Of a DNA stretch of 64,000 bases, positions 26,507-37,609 are shown in pieces. Numbering within the stretch: position 1 is the first letter of the stretch; every line of letters starts with the position of its first letter. Position numbers and translations under genes: made by a program. The notes under the pieces were generated by a model, which had not been told where the DNA came from, ran no database searches, and was given only the letters and a program-made list of their open reading frames with translations. The DNA comes from Candidatus Eiseniibacteriota bacterium (GTDB lineage Bacteria; Eisenbacteria; RBG-16-71-46; JACRLI01), in NCBI GenBank assembly GCA_025351485.1, contig JANXVU010000036.1, positions 1-64,000 on the forward strand, given 5' to 3'.

Positions 26507-28180
26507 GTGCGTATCGCCCGGATGGCCCCGTCCGTATTCGTAGCGCTGTGGCTGTGTTCGGGCTGCGGCTCGAACGGTCCTTCGCCCTCCTCCTATCCGC
26601 CCGGGCCGGAGTCCGGCAAGCCGCTGCATGGCGGCAAGCTCATCTTCCTGCGCGAGACCGACCCCGACTACCTGGATCCGGGCCTTGCCTACACCATCCT
26701 CGGCGCCCCGCTGGTGCAGGCATGCGGCCGGACCCTGCTGGGCTATCCGCGCCGCCCCGGCCCGGACATGAACCACCTCGAGCCGGACATGGCCCAGAGC
26801 ATGCCCGCGGTGCTGGAGGGCGGCCGGGTCTACGCGCTCAAGGTCCGTTCCGACGAGCGCTTCGGCGCACCGGTGCTGCGCCATGTCACGGCGGCCGATT
26901 TCAAATACGCGATCGAGCGGCTGTTCCGGGTGGACTCCCCGGGGCTCAGCTTCTTCATGAACATCGAGGGCGCCTCCGACTTTCAGCTGCACAAGGCGAA
27001 AGAGATCCGAGGACTCGTTGCCCGGGGCGACTCGCTCTACATCCGGCTGGACTCCCCGCGGCCGGCCCTGCTCTACGCGCTGGCGATGAATTTCGCGATC
27101 CCGGTCCCGCCGGAGGTGGGGGAAAAGCACGCACAGGACTACTCGCAGCACATCGTGTCGACGGGGCCGTTCAATCTGGCCGAGTACAGCCCGCGCCGCC
27201 GCGTGGTCTTTGTGCGCAACCCGGTGTGCCGGGTGCAGCCGTTCGCGGACACGGTGGAGGTGCGCCTCGGGGTGACCGCGGAGAATGCCGTGGCCCAGAT
27301 CCGGAAGGGCCAGGCGGACGGCGGCTTCTTCGAGCTTCCCGCCTCCGAGTATGCGCGCCTGCGGCGCGACCCCCAGGAGCACGACCAGGTGCAGGTGGCC
27401 GATGACCTGTCGGTTTACTATCTGGCGCTCAACATGCGGATCAAGCCCTTCAACGACCTCCGGGTGCGCCAGGCCGCCGCCTGGGCCATGGACCGCCGGG
27501 CGCTGGTCAAGGTGTGGTGCGGCAAGGGCGACGTGGCCTACGAGGTCTTGCCCGATGGCATCCCGGGATATGCCCCCGGGGAGCTCTACCACGTGCCCGA
27601 CCTGCCGAAGGCGCGCGAGCTGCTGCGCCAGGCGGGCTATCCGGGCGGCGTGGACGTGACGCTGTACGCCCGAAACGAGGAGCCCGATCCGCGCACCGCC
27701 GAAGTGTTCCAGGCGCAGCTCGCCGAGGCCGGGTTCCGGGTCAAGATCGAAATCATCGATGGCGCTTCCTTCTATGCCGAGGTGGGCCGTCCGTCCAACA
27801 ACTTCCAGCTGATGCTGGGTAGCTGGATCATGGATTTTCCCGAGGGCTCGGATTTCATGGACGTGCTGCTGAACGGCGAGCGCATCACCGACCAGCACAA
27901 CAACAATCTCTCGCTGTATGACAACAAGGCCGTGAACGCGGCCATCGACCGGAACCTGGCCGAGGCCGACATGCCGAAGCGGGCCGCCGAATGGGCCCGC
28001 ATCGACAAGGCGGTGATGCGGGACTGCGCCGTGGTGCCCTACCTGCACGCGCGCAACACCCGCTACTACGCCCGCCGGCTGGGCGGATATTTCTATCATC
28101 CGATCCGGGTGCTGTACCTGGACCGGGTGTACATCAAGGAGCCGCGGGCGGCGGCCGCAGCTTTCAAGGCCGCTCGATGA
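26507..28180 (+). CDS. Peptide/oligopeptide ABC substrate-binding lipoprotein (SBP family 5), first of two
   Basis: 557 residues. The signal region ends in SGCGSN with an imperfect lipobox (Cys at about 20), so lipidation is likely but not certain. The mature protein has the OppA/DppA-type layout, with GGKLIFLRETDPDYLDPG at the start, a KYAIERLFRV block and the closing CVVPYLH/YYARRLGG region. It would bind extracytoplasmic peptides or similar ligands. The start is GTG 26507 or ATG 26522; the Shine-Dalgarno GGGGAG is too close to the first and far from the second, so it stays open. Its stop overlaps the next gene (ATGA). Confidence 0.85.
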   Translation: MRIARMAPSVFVALWLCSGCGSNGPSPSSYPPGPESGKPLHGGKLIFLRETDPDYLDPGLAYTILGAPLVQACGRTLLGYPRRPGPDMNHLEPDMAQSMPAVLEGGRVYALKVRSDERFGAPVLRHVTAADFKYAIERLFRVDSPGLSFFMNIEGASDFQLHKAKEIRGLVARGDSLYIRLDSPRPALLYALAMNFAIPVPPEVGEKHAQDYSQHIVSTGPFNLAEYSPRRRVVFVRNPVCRVQPFADTVEVRLGVTAENAVAQIRKGQADGGFFELPASEYARLRRDPQEHDQVQVADDLSVYYLALNMRIKPFNDLRVRQAAAWAMDRRALVKVWCGKGDVAYEVLPDGIPGYAPGELYHVPDLPKARELLRQAGYPGGVDVTLYARNEEPDPRTAEVFQAQLAEAGFRVKIEIIDGASFYAEVGRPSNNFQLMLGSWIMDFPEGSDFMDVLLNGERITDQHNNNLSLYDNKAVNAAIDRNLAEADMPKRAAEWARIDKAVMRDCAVVPYLHARNTRYYARRLGGYFYHPIRVLYLDRVYIKEPRAAAAAFKAAR

Positions 28181-29901
28181 AGGGCGCCGGGTGCACCTCC
28201 CGCCTGCGCGTGGCGATCCGCCGCGGCCGCGCCGCCTGCCTCTCCTGTGCGCTGCTCGCCGCCACGCTGTCCTGCGCCGCCCCGCGGGCCACGCCGCCCT
28301 ACCCGCCTGGCCCGACCAGCCCCGGCGGTCCCACGCGCGGCGGCAAGGCCATCTTTGTGCGCGAGGAAGATCCCGACTATCTGGACCCGGCGCTGTCCTA
28401 CGGTACGTACACCGGGCCGCTGAGCGAGGCCATCTTTCACACCCTGCTCGACTACACGGACGCTCCGGGGATCGCCGGCTACAAGCTGATCCCCGACCTG
28501 GCCGAGAGCCTTCCCGACGTGCGCGAGGGCGGCACGCTGTACTGTTTCAAGGTGCGCAAGGACGCCCGCTTCGGATCGCCCCTTCACCGGCACATTACGG
28601 CGGCGGACTTCAAGTACGCGATCGAGCGGCTCTTCAAGGTGAGCTCTCCGGGGGTCACCTTTTACGGGAATATCGTGGGCGGTGAGCGCGCCCTGGCCGG
28701 CCAGGACAGCGTCCTTCCCGGGGTGATCGCCCGCGGGGACTCCCTCTACATCCGCATCCGAAAGCCCGACCCGGTGTTCGTGCACATCCTTTCCATGACC
28801 TTCACCTCGCCCATGGCGCGCGAGATCGTGGACAAGTACCCCAACGCCACTTCGCAGCACACCGTGGCCACCGGGCCGTTCGAGGTGGCCGAGTTCGTGC
28901 CGCGCCGCCACGTGCTGCTGGTTCGCAACCGCGACTACTGTGGCGTGCCGGCCTTCCTGGATACGTTCGAAATGCGCCTGGGGGTGACCGCGCTCAACGG
29001 CGTGGCGATGATCCGCAAGGGGCTGGTGGACGGAGGCATCTTCGAGGTGCCCGCTTCCGAGTACGTCCGGCTGCGCAAGGATCCATTCTGGAAGCAGCAG
29101 CTGGGCGTGGCCGATCCGCTGCTCACCGAGTATCTTTACATGAACTGCCAGCGGCCGCCCTTCGACGACGTGCGGGTGCGGCAGGCGGTGTGCTGGGCGC
29201 TGGACCGCCGGGCGCTGGTCAAGGTCTACAGCGGCAAGGCGGTTCCGGCCGGGGAACTCCTGCCGCCGGGGATGCCGGGCGCGGTGAAACTGGGCCGCTA
29301 TGACGGCCCCGATCCCGCGCGGTCCCGCGAGCTGCTGCGGCAGGCGGGCTATCCCAACGGACTCGACATCAAGCTCTACGGCTGGACCACCGAACCGGGG
29401 CCGCGCGAGCTCAGCATCATCCAGAAGCAGCTGGAGGAGGCGGGCATCCGGGTAAAGCTGGACCTGGGAGAGGCGGGCCCCTACAGCGTGGTGGCCAGCG
29501 ACACCTCCAGGCACCTGGAGTTCGGCATCTACAGTTGGTCGGCCGACTACCCCAACCCGTCCAATTTCTTTGATGTGCTGCTGAACGGGAAGCGGATCAC
29601 GGCGCGCCACAACAACAACCTGAGCCGCTTCGACGATCCAGCGGTGAACGCGCTGATCGAGCGCGCGCTGGTCACCCTGGACGATTCCCAGCGCACTGCG
29701 ATCTGGCAGGAGGTGGACCGCAAGGTGATGGACAAGGCGGCCGTGGCCATGACGATCCACTATCTGGACAGTCGGCTCTACGCGCCGCGGTTGGGCGGCT
29801 GGTACCGGCACATCACGCGAATCCTCAAGCTGGACAAGCTCTACATCAAGTCCCTATCGCCCGCGGCCCCGGTGGCCGCGGCGGGCAAGGAGCGTTCATG
29901 A
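28177..29901 (+). CDS. Peptide/oligopeptide ABC substrate-binding lipoprotein, second of two
   Basis: 574 residues from ATG 28177, overlapping the first binding protein by 4 bases. The long basic N-terminus and ATLSCAAP suggest lipoprotein export. It is clearly a duplicate of its neighbour: the GGKAIFVREEDPDYLDPAL, TAADFKYAIERLF and LNGKRITARHNNNLS blocks line up with the first copy, although most of the ligand-facing residues differ. Two binding proteins feeding one permease pair would widen the substrate range. The stop overlaps the next permease gene (ATGA). Confidence 0.87.
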   Translation: MKGAGCTSRLRVAIRRGRAACLSCALLAATLSCAAPRATPPYPPGPTSPGGPTRGGKAIFVREEDPDYLDPALSYGTYTGPLSEAIFHTLLDYTDAPGIAGYKLIPDLAESLPDVREGGTLYCFKVRKDARFGSPLHRHITAADFKYAIERLFKVSSPGVTFYGNIVGGERALAGQDSVLPGVIARGDSLYIRIRKPDPVFVHILSMTFTSPMAREIVDKYPNATSQHTVATGPFEVAEFVPRRHVLLVRNRDYCGVPAFLDTFEMRLGVTALNGVAMIRKGLVDGGIFEVPASEYVRLRKDPFWKQQLGVADPLLTEYLYMNCQRPPFDDVRVRQAVCWALDRRALVKVYSGKAVPAGELLPPGMPGAVKLGRYDGPDPARSRELLRQAGYPNGLDIKLYGWTTEPGPRELSIIQKQLEEAGIRVKLDLGEAGPYSVVASDTSRHLEFGIYSWSADYPNPSNFFDVLLNGKRITARHNNNLSRFDDPAVNALIERALVTLDDSQRTAIWQEVDRKVMDKAAVAMTIHYLDSRLYAPRLGGWYRHITRILKLDKLYIKSLSPAAPVAAAGKERS

Positions 29902-30872
29902 GCGCCACCGCGCTGGATCCGGGCTCCGCCGCCGCGGAGCAGGTTGTCGCTCCATTCAGGTCGCCGTGGCGGGACACCCTGCGCCGCTTCGGGCAGGACC
30001 GCTGGGCGCTCGCCGGGCTGGTGTTCCTGCTGGCGCTGCACCTGCTGGCCCTGGGCGCTCCGTGGTTCGTGCCGCACGTGCTGGGCCAGGACGCCTTTCG
30101 GCAACACATGATGGACAAGATCACGGTGGCCGGCCGGCCGGTGGACGTGGTGAGCGAGGATGGGCTCCCGATCGGCCCCTCGCCCGGCTTTCCGCTGGGG
30201 GCGGATCTTTCGGGGCGCGACGTGCTCTCCCGCGTGATCTACGGGGCGCGGGTTTCGCTGCTGGTGTCGCTGCTCGGAACCGCGCTGGCGCTGGCGCTGG
30301 GACTGGTGGTGGGGCTGATCTCCGGCTTCTACCGCGGGATCGCCGACACCATCCTGTCGCGCTTCGTGGACGCCATGATGGCGATCCCCATTCTGCTGCT
30401 GGCCATCGCGCTGGCCTCGGTGCTGCGCGGGGGCAGCGTGTGGATCGTGATACTGATCCTGGGGCTGGTGAACTGGACCTACCTGGCGCGCATCATTCGC
30501 GCCGAAGTGCTCTCGCTGCGCGAGCGCGACTTCGTTGAGGCCGCTCGCGCGGTGGGGGCGGGCGATGCGGCCATCCTGTTCCGGCATCTGATGCCCAACC
30601 TGGTGGGACCGGTGATCGTGTTCGCCACGCTTTCCATGGCCGGAAACATCCTGCTGGAAAGCGCGCTGTCGTTCCTGGGGGTGGGCATCCAGCCGCCGGT
30701 GCCGTCCTGGGGCAACATGATCCAGGAGGGGATGTCCTTCTACAACGTGGCCTGGTGGATCACCCTGTTCCCCGGGCTCGCGATCCTGCTCACCGTGGTG
30801 AGCTTCAACCTGGTGGGCGATGGCCTGAGGGACGCCATCGAGCCCGGCTCGCGGGACCGGAGGATGTCATGA
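29898..30872 (+). CDS. ABC permease, DppC/OppC type
   Basis: 324 residues. An N-terminal OppC-type cytoplasmic segment, then six TM helices. The EAA loop reads EAARAVGAGDAAILFRHLMPN and contacts the ATPase. The family's insert between TM1 and TM2 is present. It overlaps the second binding-protein gene by 4 bases and the next permease by 4 bases. In most operons dppB precedes dppC; here the order is reversed. Confidence 0.9.
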   Translation: MSATALDPGSAAAEQVVAPFRSPWRDTLRRFGQDRWALAGLVFLLALHLLALGAPWFVPHVLGQDAFRQHMMDKITVAGRPVDVVSEDGLPIGPSPGFPLGADLSGRDVLSRVIYGARVSLLVSLLGTALALALGLVVGLISGFYRGIADTILSRFVDAMMAIPILLLAIALASVLRGGSVWIVILILGLVNWTYLARIIRAEVLSLRERDFVEAARAVGAGDAAILFRHLMPNLVGPVIVFATLSMAGNILLESALSFLGVGIQPPVPSWGNMIQEGMSFYNVAWWITLFPGLAILLTVVSFNLVGDGLRDAIEPGSRDRRMS

Positions 30873-31819
30873 CCGCCTGGCTCGTGCGCCGCCTGCTGTG
30901 GAGCATGCTGGTGCTGGTGATCGTCTCGGGCGTCACCTTCACCATCTTCTTCGCCATTCCCGCCAATCCCGCCGAGCTGATCGCCGGCAAGTACGCCAGC
31001 AAGCAGACCATCGCGAGCATCGAGAAGCGCCTGGGCCTGGACCAGCCCAAGCCGGTGCAGTTTGTCCGGTTCCTCGGGCGCGCCGCGATCGGCGACTGGG
31101 GCTTTTCCTACACCAGCCAGCAGCAGGTGAGGGAAGCCATCGGGCAGGCATTTCCCAAGACGCTCTCGCTGACCTTCGGGGCTGTGGTGGTGTGGCTGCT
31201 GCTGGGGATCCCGATCGGGGTGATCAGCGCGCTCAAGCCGCGCTCCCTGTGGGACCGCTTGGCGATGATCTTTGCGTTGATCGGGATTTCGGCGCCCGCG
31301 TACTGGCTGGGGCTGGTGTTCTTGAAAGTGTTCTCCGACATGCTGGGCTGGTTTCCGCTGGGCGACTACGCCGAGATCGCGCAGGGCGGCTGGGGCGCGT
31401 GGGCCCATCACCTGGCGCTGCCGTGGGTGACCCTGGCCCTGCTCTACGCCGGCTGGTACGCGCGCATGACCCGGGCCGAGGTGATGCACGTGTCATCGAT
31501 GGACTACGTGCGCACCGCGCGGGCCAAGGGCCTGTCCCCGTCCACGGTGGTGTGGAAGCACGTTCTGCGGAACGCGCTGCTGCCGATCGTGACCATGCTG
31601 GGAATGGACGTGGCCTACCTGTTCGGGGGAGCGGTGCTGACCGAGACGGTGTTCGGCATTCCGGGGATCGGGGGGCTGGCCTGGCGCGCCATCCGCCAGC
31701 GCGACCTGCCCATGGTGATGGGCACGGTGCTCTTCGCGGCCATCTTCATCGTGGTGGCCAATCTGCTGGTGGACATCGTGTACACCTTCCTGGATCCCCG
31801 GATCAAGGTGGAGGCGTAG
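30869..31819 (+). CDS. ABC permease, DppB/OppB type
   Basis: 316 residues from ATG 30869. Six TM helices, the DppB-type first periplasmic loop, and an EAA loop DYVRTARAKGLSPSTVVWKHVLRNA. It closes a four-gene set (binding protein, binding protein, C, B) joined by ATGA overlaps. No ATP-binding subunit follows: a terminator-like hairpin comes 43 bases later. The ATPases must be encoded elsewhere or shared with another importer. Confidence 0.9.
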   Translation: MTAWLVRRLLWSMLVLVIVSGVTFTIFFAIPANPAELIAGKYASKQTIASIEKRLGLDQPKPVQFVRFLGRAAIGDWGFSYTSQQQVREAIGQAFPKTLSLTFGAVVVWLLLGIPIGVISALKPRSLWDRLAMIFALIGISAPAYWLGLVFLKVFSDMLGWFPLGDYAEIAQGGWGAWAHHLALPWVTLALLYAGWYARMTRAEVMHVSSMDYVRTARAKGLSPSTVVWKHVLRNALLPIVTMLGMDVAYLFGGAVLTETVFGIPGIGGLAWRAIRQRDLPMVMGTVLFAAIFIVVANLLVDIVYTFLDPRIKVEA

Positions 31820-31861
31820 GCCGCAGCGGCGCTCCGCGAGCACGGAACTCCACAAACAATC

Positions 31862-31891
31862 AGGCCCGGGGCGCGAGCGCACCCCGGGCCT
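31862..31891 (+). terminator. Terminator-like hairpin after the peptide importer
   Basis: AGGCCCGGGG and CCCCGGGCCT form a perfect 10-bp stem with a 10-base loop, followed by TTACTTGCTT. The U-tract is weak but the position, 43 bases after the last permease, fits. Confidence 0.7.
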
Positions 31892-32269
31892 TACTTGCTT
31901 CCGACGGAGGAAGATGAAAATGCCGGATCGAGGAAGACGCCCCCAAGGCCGTCGTCGTCACCGCTGCGTGGGGCCGCGGCTGGACTTCTGTCTCGTGGTG
32001 TCCCCTCGATCCGGCGCTACCACCGCATGTGTGGGGCACACGATGGCAAGTACAACAGGAAGCGCCGCCTGATGGCCCGCAGGGGCTCACTCCATACCGA
32101 ACCACGGCGGCGGCTTCCAACACGGAATCGTGGGCAGTGAATGGAACAGGTGACCAACCCGGGCCATCCCTCTGCTTAAAGGATGCACAGATAGGTATTG
32201 CAATAACGGGGCCAGTTGGGTTTCCGGCGAGCAATTCGTTGTATGGCAATGGTTTAGCATGAAAAGAGC
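31892..32269. other. Gene-free interval between two convergent units
   Basis: No protein-coding frame with family resemblance or ribosome site is seen. Frames of 70-80 codons exist but are Arg/Pro-rich with no RBS or signal. Base composition drops toward 50-55% G+C from about 32150, unlike the surrounding genes. Confidence 0.5.
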
Positions 32270-32410
32270 TGCGCGAATGTTGCGCAGTGACCTCGAGAGT
32301 AGTGCGCACTAAATGCGCATGCGTTGCAGGAGATTCGGCGTAATTCTTTACTGGATTGAAACTTGCGGAACTGCGTCATTTGTGCGCATTCAACGGGCTG
32401 AGGGTGCGCA
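32270..32410. repeat. TGCGCA-rich intergenic element, copy B
   Basis: Five exact TGCGCA palindromes (32281, 32303, 32314, 32383, 32405) occur in 130 bp, several inside longer palindromes (AGTGCGCACT, ATGCGCAT, GTGCGCAC). It begins with ATGTTGCGCAG (32277-32287), shared with copy A. It lies downstream of both flanking genes, so it is not a promoter for either. TGCGCA is common inside Leu-Arg codons, but this stretch is non-coding. Confidence 0.45.
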
Positions 32411-32441
32411 CATGCTCGGCCCGGGCAGGCCGCACCACCCA

Positions 32442-34679
<2,238 letters not shown>

Positions 34680-34833
34680 GCAACGGGTTTACCCTACGGG
34701 GGGCGGGGGGTCAAGCGGGGCGCGGGGAAGCCCGGGCGGATCAGGGGCGTGACGGCCCTCGTGCGCCACCACCACGACCCCGCCGCAAAGCTCCGGAAAC
34801 AAGACAGGCTGTGTTGGCGTAGACTCGGGCGTG

Positions 34834-34960
34834 CGAAGGCCTCCCCGGGGAGAGAAAGTGGCGTGGGCAACCGCCCTTCACCCCAGGGAGGCCTTCGTAC
34901 CGCTGCTCAAGGGGCCCGTCTCACGACGAATGGAGGTTTGCGCCTTCGGCCTTCGTGAGA
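34834..34960. repeat. Long inverted repeats upstream of glgB (gene-free interval)
   Basis: In the 453-bp space between glgB's start and the flavoprotein's stop there are two nested inverted repeats: a perfect 12-bp pair CGAAGGCCTCCC (34834-34845) and GGGAGGCCTTCG (34886-34897) separated by 40 bases, then TCTCACGA (34919-34926) with TCGTGAGA (34953-34960). They could be a structured RNA or ends of an inserted element. No U-tract follows, and no transposase-like frame lies between. Confidence 0.45.
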
Positions 34961-34997
34961 TGGATTCCATGCGTCCATGATGCCGTGAGGGACCGGA

Positions 34998-35117
34998 ATG
35001 ACCATCCGCACAATCGACGAGTCAGAGCGAGAAGCGGCGAGAGCCGTGGGAATCTCATACTTGCTTGCTAAGGGGCCGCTTCGCCCGCCACGCGATGAGC
35101 GCTTGGAGCCTTTGTGA
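34998..35117 (+). pseudogene. Short N-terminal remnant, perhaps of a DUF4386-like membrane protein
   Basis: A 39-codon frame with GAGGG 8 bases before its ATG. It begins MTIRTIDESEREAARAVGISYLLA, the kind of N-terminus seen in DUF4386-like membrane proteins (charged start, then AARxxGxxYLL before the first helix), and then stops within a Pro/Arg-rich tail. If that resemblance holds, it is a truncated gene lying against an inverted repeat. It could also be chance. Confidence 0.3.
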
Positions 35118-35132
35118 CCCCGGGGAACACGC

Positions 35133-37457
35133 CTATCGGGCGGCGGAATGCCCCTCCCGTGCCACCACCGGCGAAGCGGTGAGCGAATCCAGCGAGATCA
35201 GCTGCCCCGCCGGCGTCACCCGCCCGAACTGCAGCACGCCGGTGGGGCAGCTCTGCACGCATGCGGAGCAGCGCACGCACTCGGGGTCCTGCATCGGCAG
35301 GCCCTTGTTGGCGAAGTTCATCACGTCGATGCCCTGGTGGCACACCGAAGTGCATACGTTGCAGGAAATGCACTTCTTCTTCTCGGGCACGATGGCGAAC
35401 GAGCTGAACCGCGCGTAGACGTGCATCAGCGCGGCCAGCGGGCAGGCAAAGCGGCACCACACCCGGCCCGAGTACTTGAAATACAGGCCCACCCCCAGGA
35501 TCCCGCCGAACAGGACGTCCACGATCCACTTGTAGCTCACGGGGTTCACCAGCTTGTGGTCGGCGTTCTTGCCTTCCAGGAGCAGCGTGAACAGGTTGCC
35601 CAGGGTGGAATCCGGCATCGCCCACGCGGCGATGCGCAGCGCCAGCAGGCCGAAGGCAAACGCCAGGAACACCTGTCCGATCATGTTGACCCGGTTCCAC
35701 GCGGGGCCGTGGGGCATTTTGGTGCGCTGCTGGTCGCCCATGGTCTCGGCCAGCGCCCCGCACGAGCAGATCCAGCCGCAGTACACGCCCTTGCCCCAGC
35801 GGTAGATCGCCAGCGGCAGCAGCACGAAGGTCTGCAGGAAGCCGATCACCAGCCACCACGCCATGGGCTTGTCGGTGAACACGTTGTACACGCTGAGCGG
35901 CCAGGCAAGGATGAATCCATAGGCGCGCCAGTAGGCCCGCGGGTGGCCCCAGTCGGGCCAGTGGCGCGCGGCGTAGTCGACGGCCGGGATGTAGCTCTCG
36001 AACAGGTGGTCGGCGATGACCTTGCCCGTGCCGGCGGAGAAGAGGCCGTTGTAGCCCATCCACGGCAGCACCACTTCGGGCAGCAGGAACAGCGGGATCG
36101 CCTGCACCAGGAACAGGCTCAGCGTCTGCAGCATCACGTAGGGGGTGTTGCGCCGCTGGATCCGCTGCAGGCCGAACACGCCGATGAGCGAGGTGTAGAC
36201 CAGGGTGTAGTAGAACGAGCGACTCTTCATGGACACCGCCACCGTTCCCAGCAGAGTTGCGCGGTCGGCGACCTGCGACTGCCACCAGCCACCCAGGCCC
36301 GCGAGCAGGTCCGGGGCCAGGCCGGGCCACGCGAACTTCGACCAGATCGCGGTTTCCAGGAAACCGCCGGCCTTCCAGTCGTACATCAATGCCAGGAAAC
36401 CCACGAAAAGTGCCAGCAGCGCCCAGCCGAGCAGGGATCCCTCGCCGTGGATGCGGATCCGCGAGCGGCGGAAGAACTCCAGGGGCGCCTCGCGGCCGAT
36501 CAGGCTGAACACCACGTCGTTGGGCAGCAGCAGCTCGCCCGAGGGGCCGGAGAGAGTCACCGAACCTTCCGCGATGGCCTTCACCTGCGTCCCCAGCTGC
36601 AGCGACAGCGCGCCGCTCTTTCCCAGGTCCTCCAGGGCCTCGCGGTTTTCCGGCTTGGGGCGGGAGAGCTCGCTCTTGCGGTAGGACAGCGTCACCTTCG
36701 CGCCCTTCCGGGCCAGGGCGATGGCGGTCTCCACGGCGGAGTCCCCGCCGCCCACCACCATGCAGTCGCGACCCGCGAACTCGGCCGGGTCGTGCAGGCG
36801 GTTGTAGACCTTGTCCAATTCTTCGCCCGGGCAGCCCAGCTTGCGGAAGTTGCCGCTCCGACCGATGGCGATCAGCGCACGCCGGGCGCGCATCGTTTTG
36901 CCGCCCATCAAGTGCAGCACAACGCCATCCGCGTCCCGCGAAATCCGCTCCACGAAGGCCGCCGTCACCTGGATCCCGGCCGCGGAGACCTGCGCCCGCA
37001 GCTCGTCCAGAAGCGCTTCCTTGACCTCGGCGCTTACTTGCAAACTCCCGGCGGGCTTCATCTCGCGCGGGTAGGTGTAGATCGGCTTGGCCTTGGGGAA
37101 ATTGACGATGGTGGTGAAGGGCTCGGAGGCTTCGATCACCTGGAACTTCAGGCCGAGGCGCGCCGCCTCCACCGCCGCGGCCATGCCCGCCACGCCGGCC
37201 CCGATGATGGCCAGGTCGGGCATGTCGGAATCCGCGCCCCCGGAGCGGAGCGCGGGGTCCTTCGCAATTCTCTGCACCACCTGCGCGCCGGTATCGAGCG
37301 AGAACTTGAGCAACGGCACGCCGGCCAGGTCACCGGCCACGTACACCCCGGGCACGTTGGTGCTGCCGTCCTCCCGGACCTCCGGGAGCTTCTCGACCTT
37401 TCCGGCGGGCCAGTGGCCGTGCAGCCAGCGGGTGTAGGCGGCGATGGGGTTCGGCAA
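35133..37457 (-). CDS. Membrane flavoprotein/4Fe-4S oxidoreductase fusion
   Basis: 774 residues. A thioredoxin-reductase-like FAD/NAD(P)H module comes first (GAGVAGMAAA near 87, and VVGGGDSAVETA near 240), with a C-terminal-like YVAGDLAG segment placed at residues 39-46, a known arrangement in this family. A membrane portion with about six helices (350-640) follows, carrying NapH/NosR-type cysteines (YCGWICSCGAL, CRFACPLAAL), and then two 4Fe-4S sites (CISCNVCTSVC, CVRCSACVQSCP). Electrons would pass from NAD(P)H through FAD and clusters to a membrane or periplasmic acceptor. The start is TTG 37457 with GGGAGAG 5 bases upstream. No partner reductase is adjacent. Confidence 0.82.
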   Translation of the reverse strand: MPNPIAAYTRWLHGHWPAGKVEKLPEVREDGSTNVPGVYVAGDLAGVPLLKFSLDTGAQVVQRIAKDPALRSGGADSDMPDLAIIGAGVAGMAAAVEAARLGLKFQVIEASEPFTTIVNFPKAKPIYTYPREMKPAGSLQVSAEVKEALLDELRAQVSAAGIQVTAAFVERISRDADGVVLHLMGGKTMRARRALIAIGRSGNFRKLGCPGEELDKVYNRLHDPAEFAGRDCMVVGGGDSAVETAIALARKGAKVTLSYRKSELSRPKPENREALEDLGKSGALSLQLGTQVKAIAEGSVTLSGPSGELLLPNDVVFSLIGREAPLEFFRRSRIRIHGEGSLLGWALLALFVGFLALMYDWKAGGFLETAIWSKFAWPGLAPDLLAGLGGWWQSQVADRATLLGTVAVSMKSRSFYYTLVYTSLIGVFGLQRIQRRNTPYVMLQTLSLFLVQAIPLFLLPEVVLPWMGYNGLFSAGTGKVIADHLFESYIPAVDYAARHWPDWGHPRAYWRAYGFILAWPLSVYNVFTDKPMAWWLVIGFLQTFVLLPLAIYRWGKGVYCGWICSCGALAETMGDQQRTKMPHGPAWNRVNMIGQVFLAFAFGLLALRIAAWAMPDSTLGNLFTLLLEGKNADHKLVNPVSYKWIVDVLFGGILGVGLYFKYSGRVWCRFACPLAALMHVYARFSSFAIVPEKKKCISCNVCTSVCHQGIDVMNFANKGLPMQDPECVRCSACVQSCPTGVLQFGRVTPAGQLISLDSLTASPVVAREGHSAAR

Positions 37458-37609
37458 AGAGGCTCTCCCGCGGGTGTGTAGGGGGCGGTGCGCTCCGCAC
37501 GGTGCGGGGCAGTTGACCCGGAAGAACTACGTCGGTTCAAGGGGTTCGTGACCGTCGGGCCATCGGCGCAGGCGGGGTTCCGGCATTCGTCCCCTTGCCC
37601 TCGCCTGCA

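Noticed and set aside
31895-32262. Short open frames (70-80 codons) after the importer
   Set aside because: Arg/Pro-rich, no ribosome site, no signal and no resemblance to known families.
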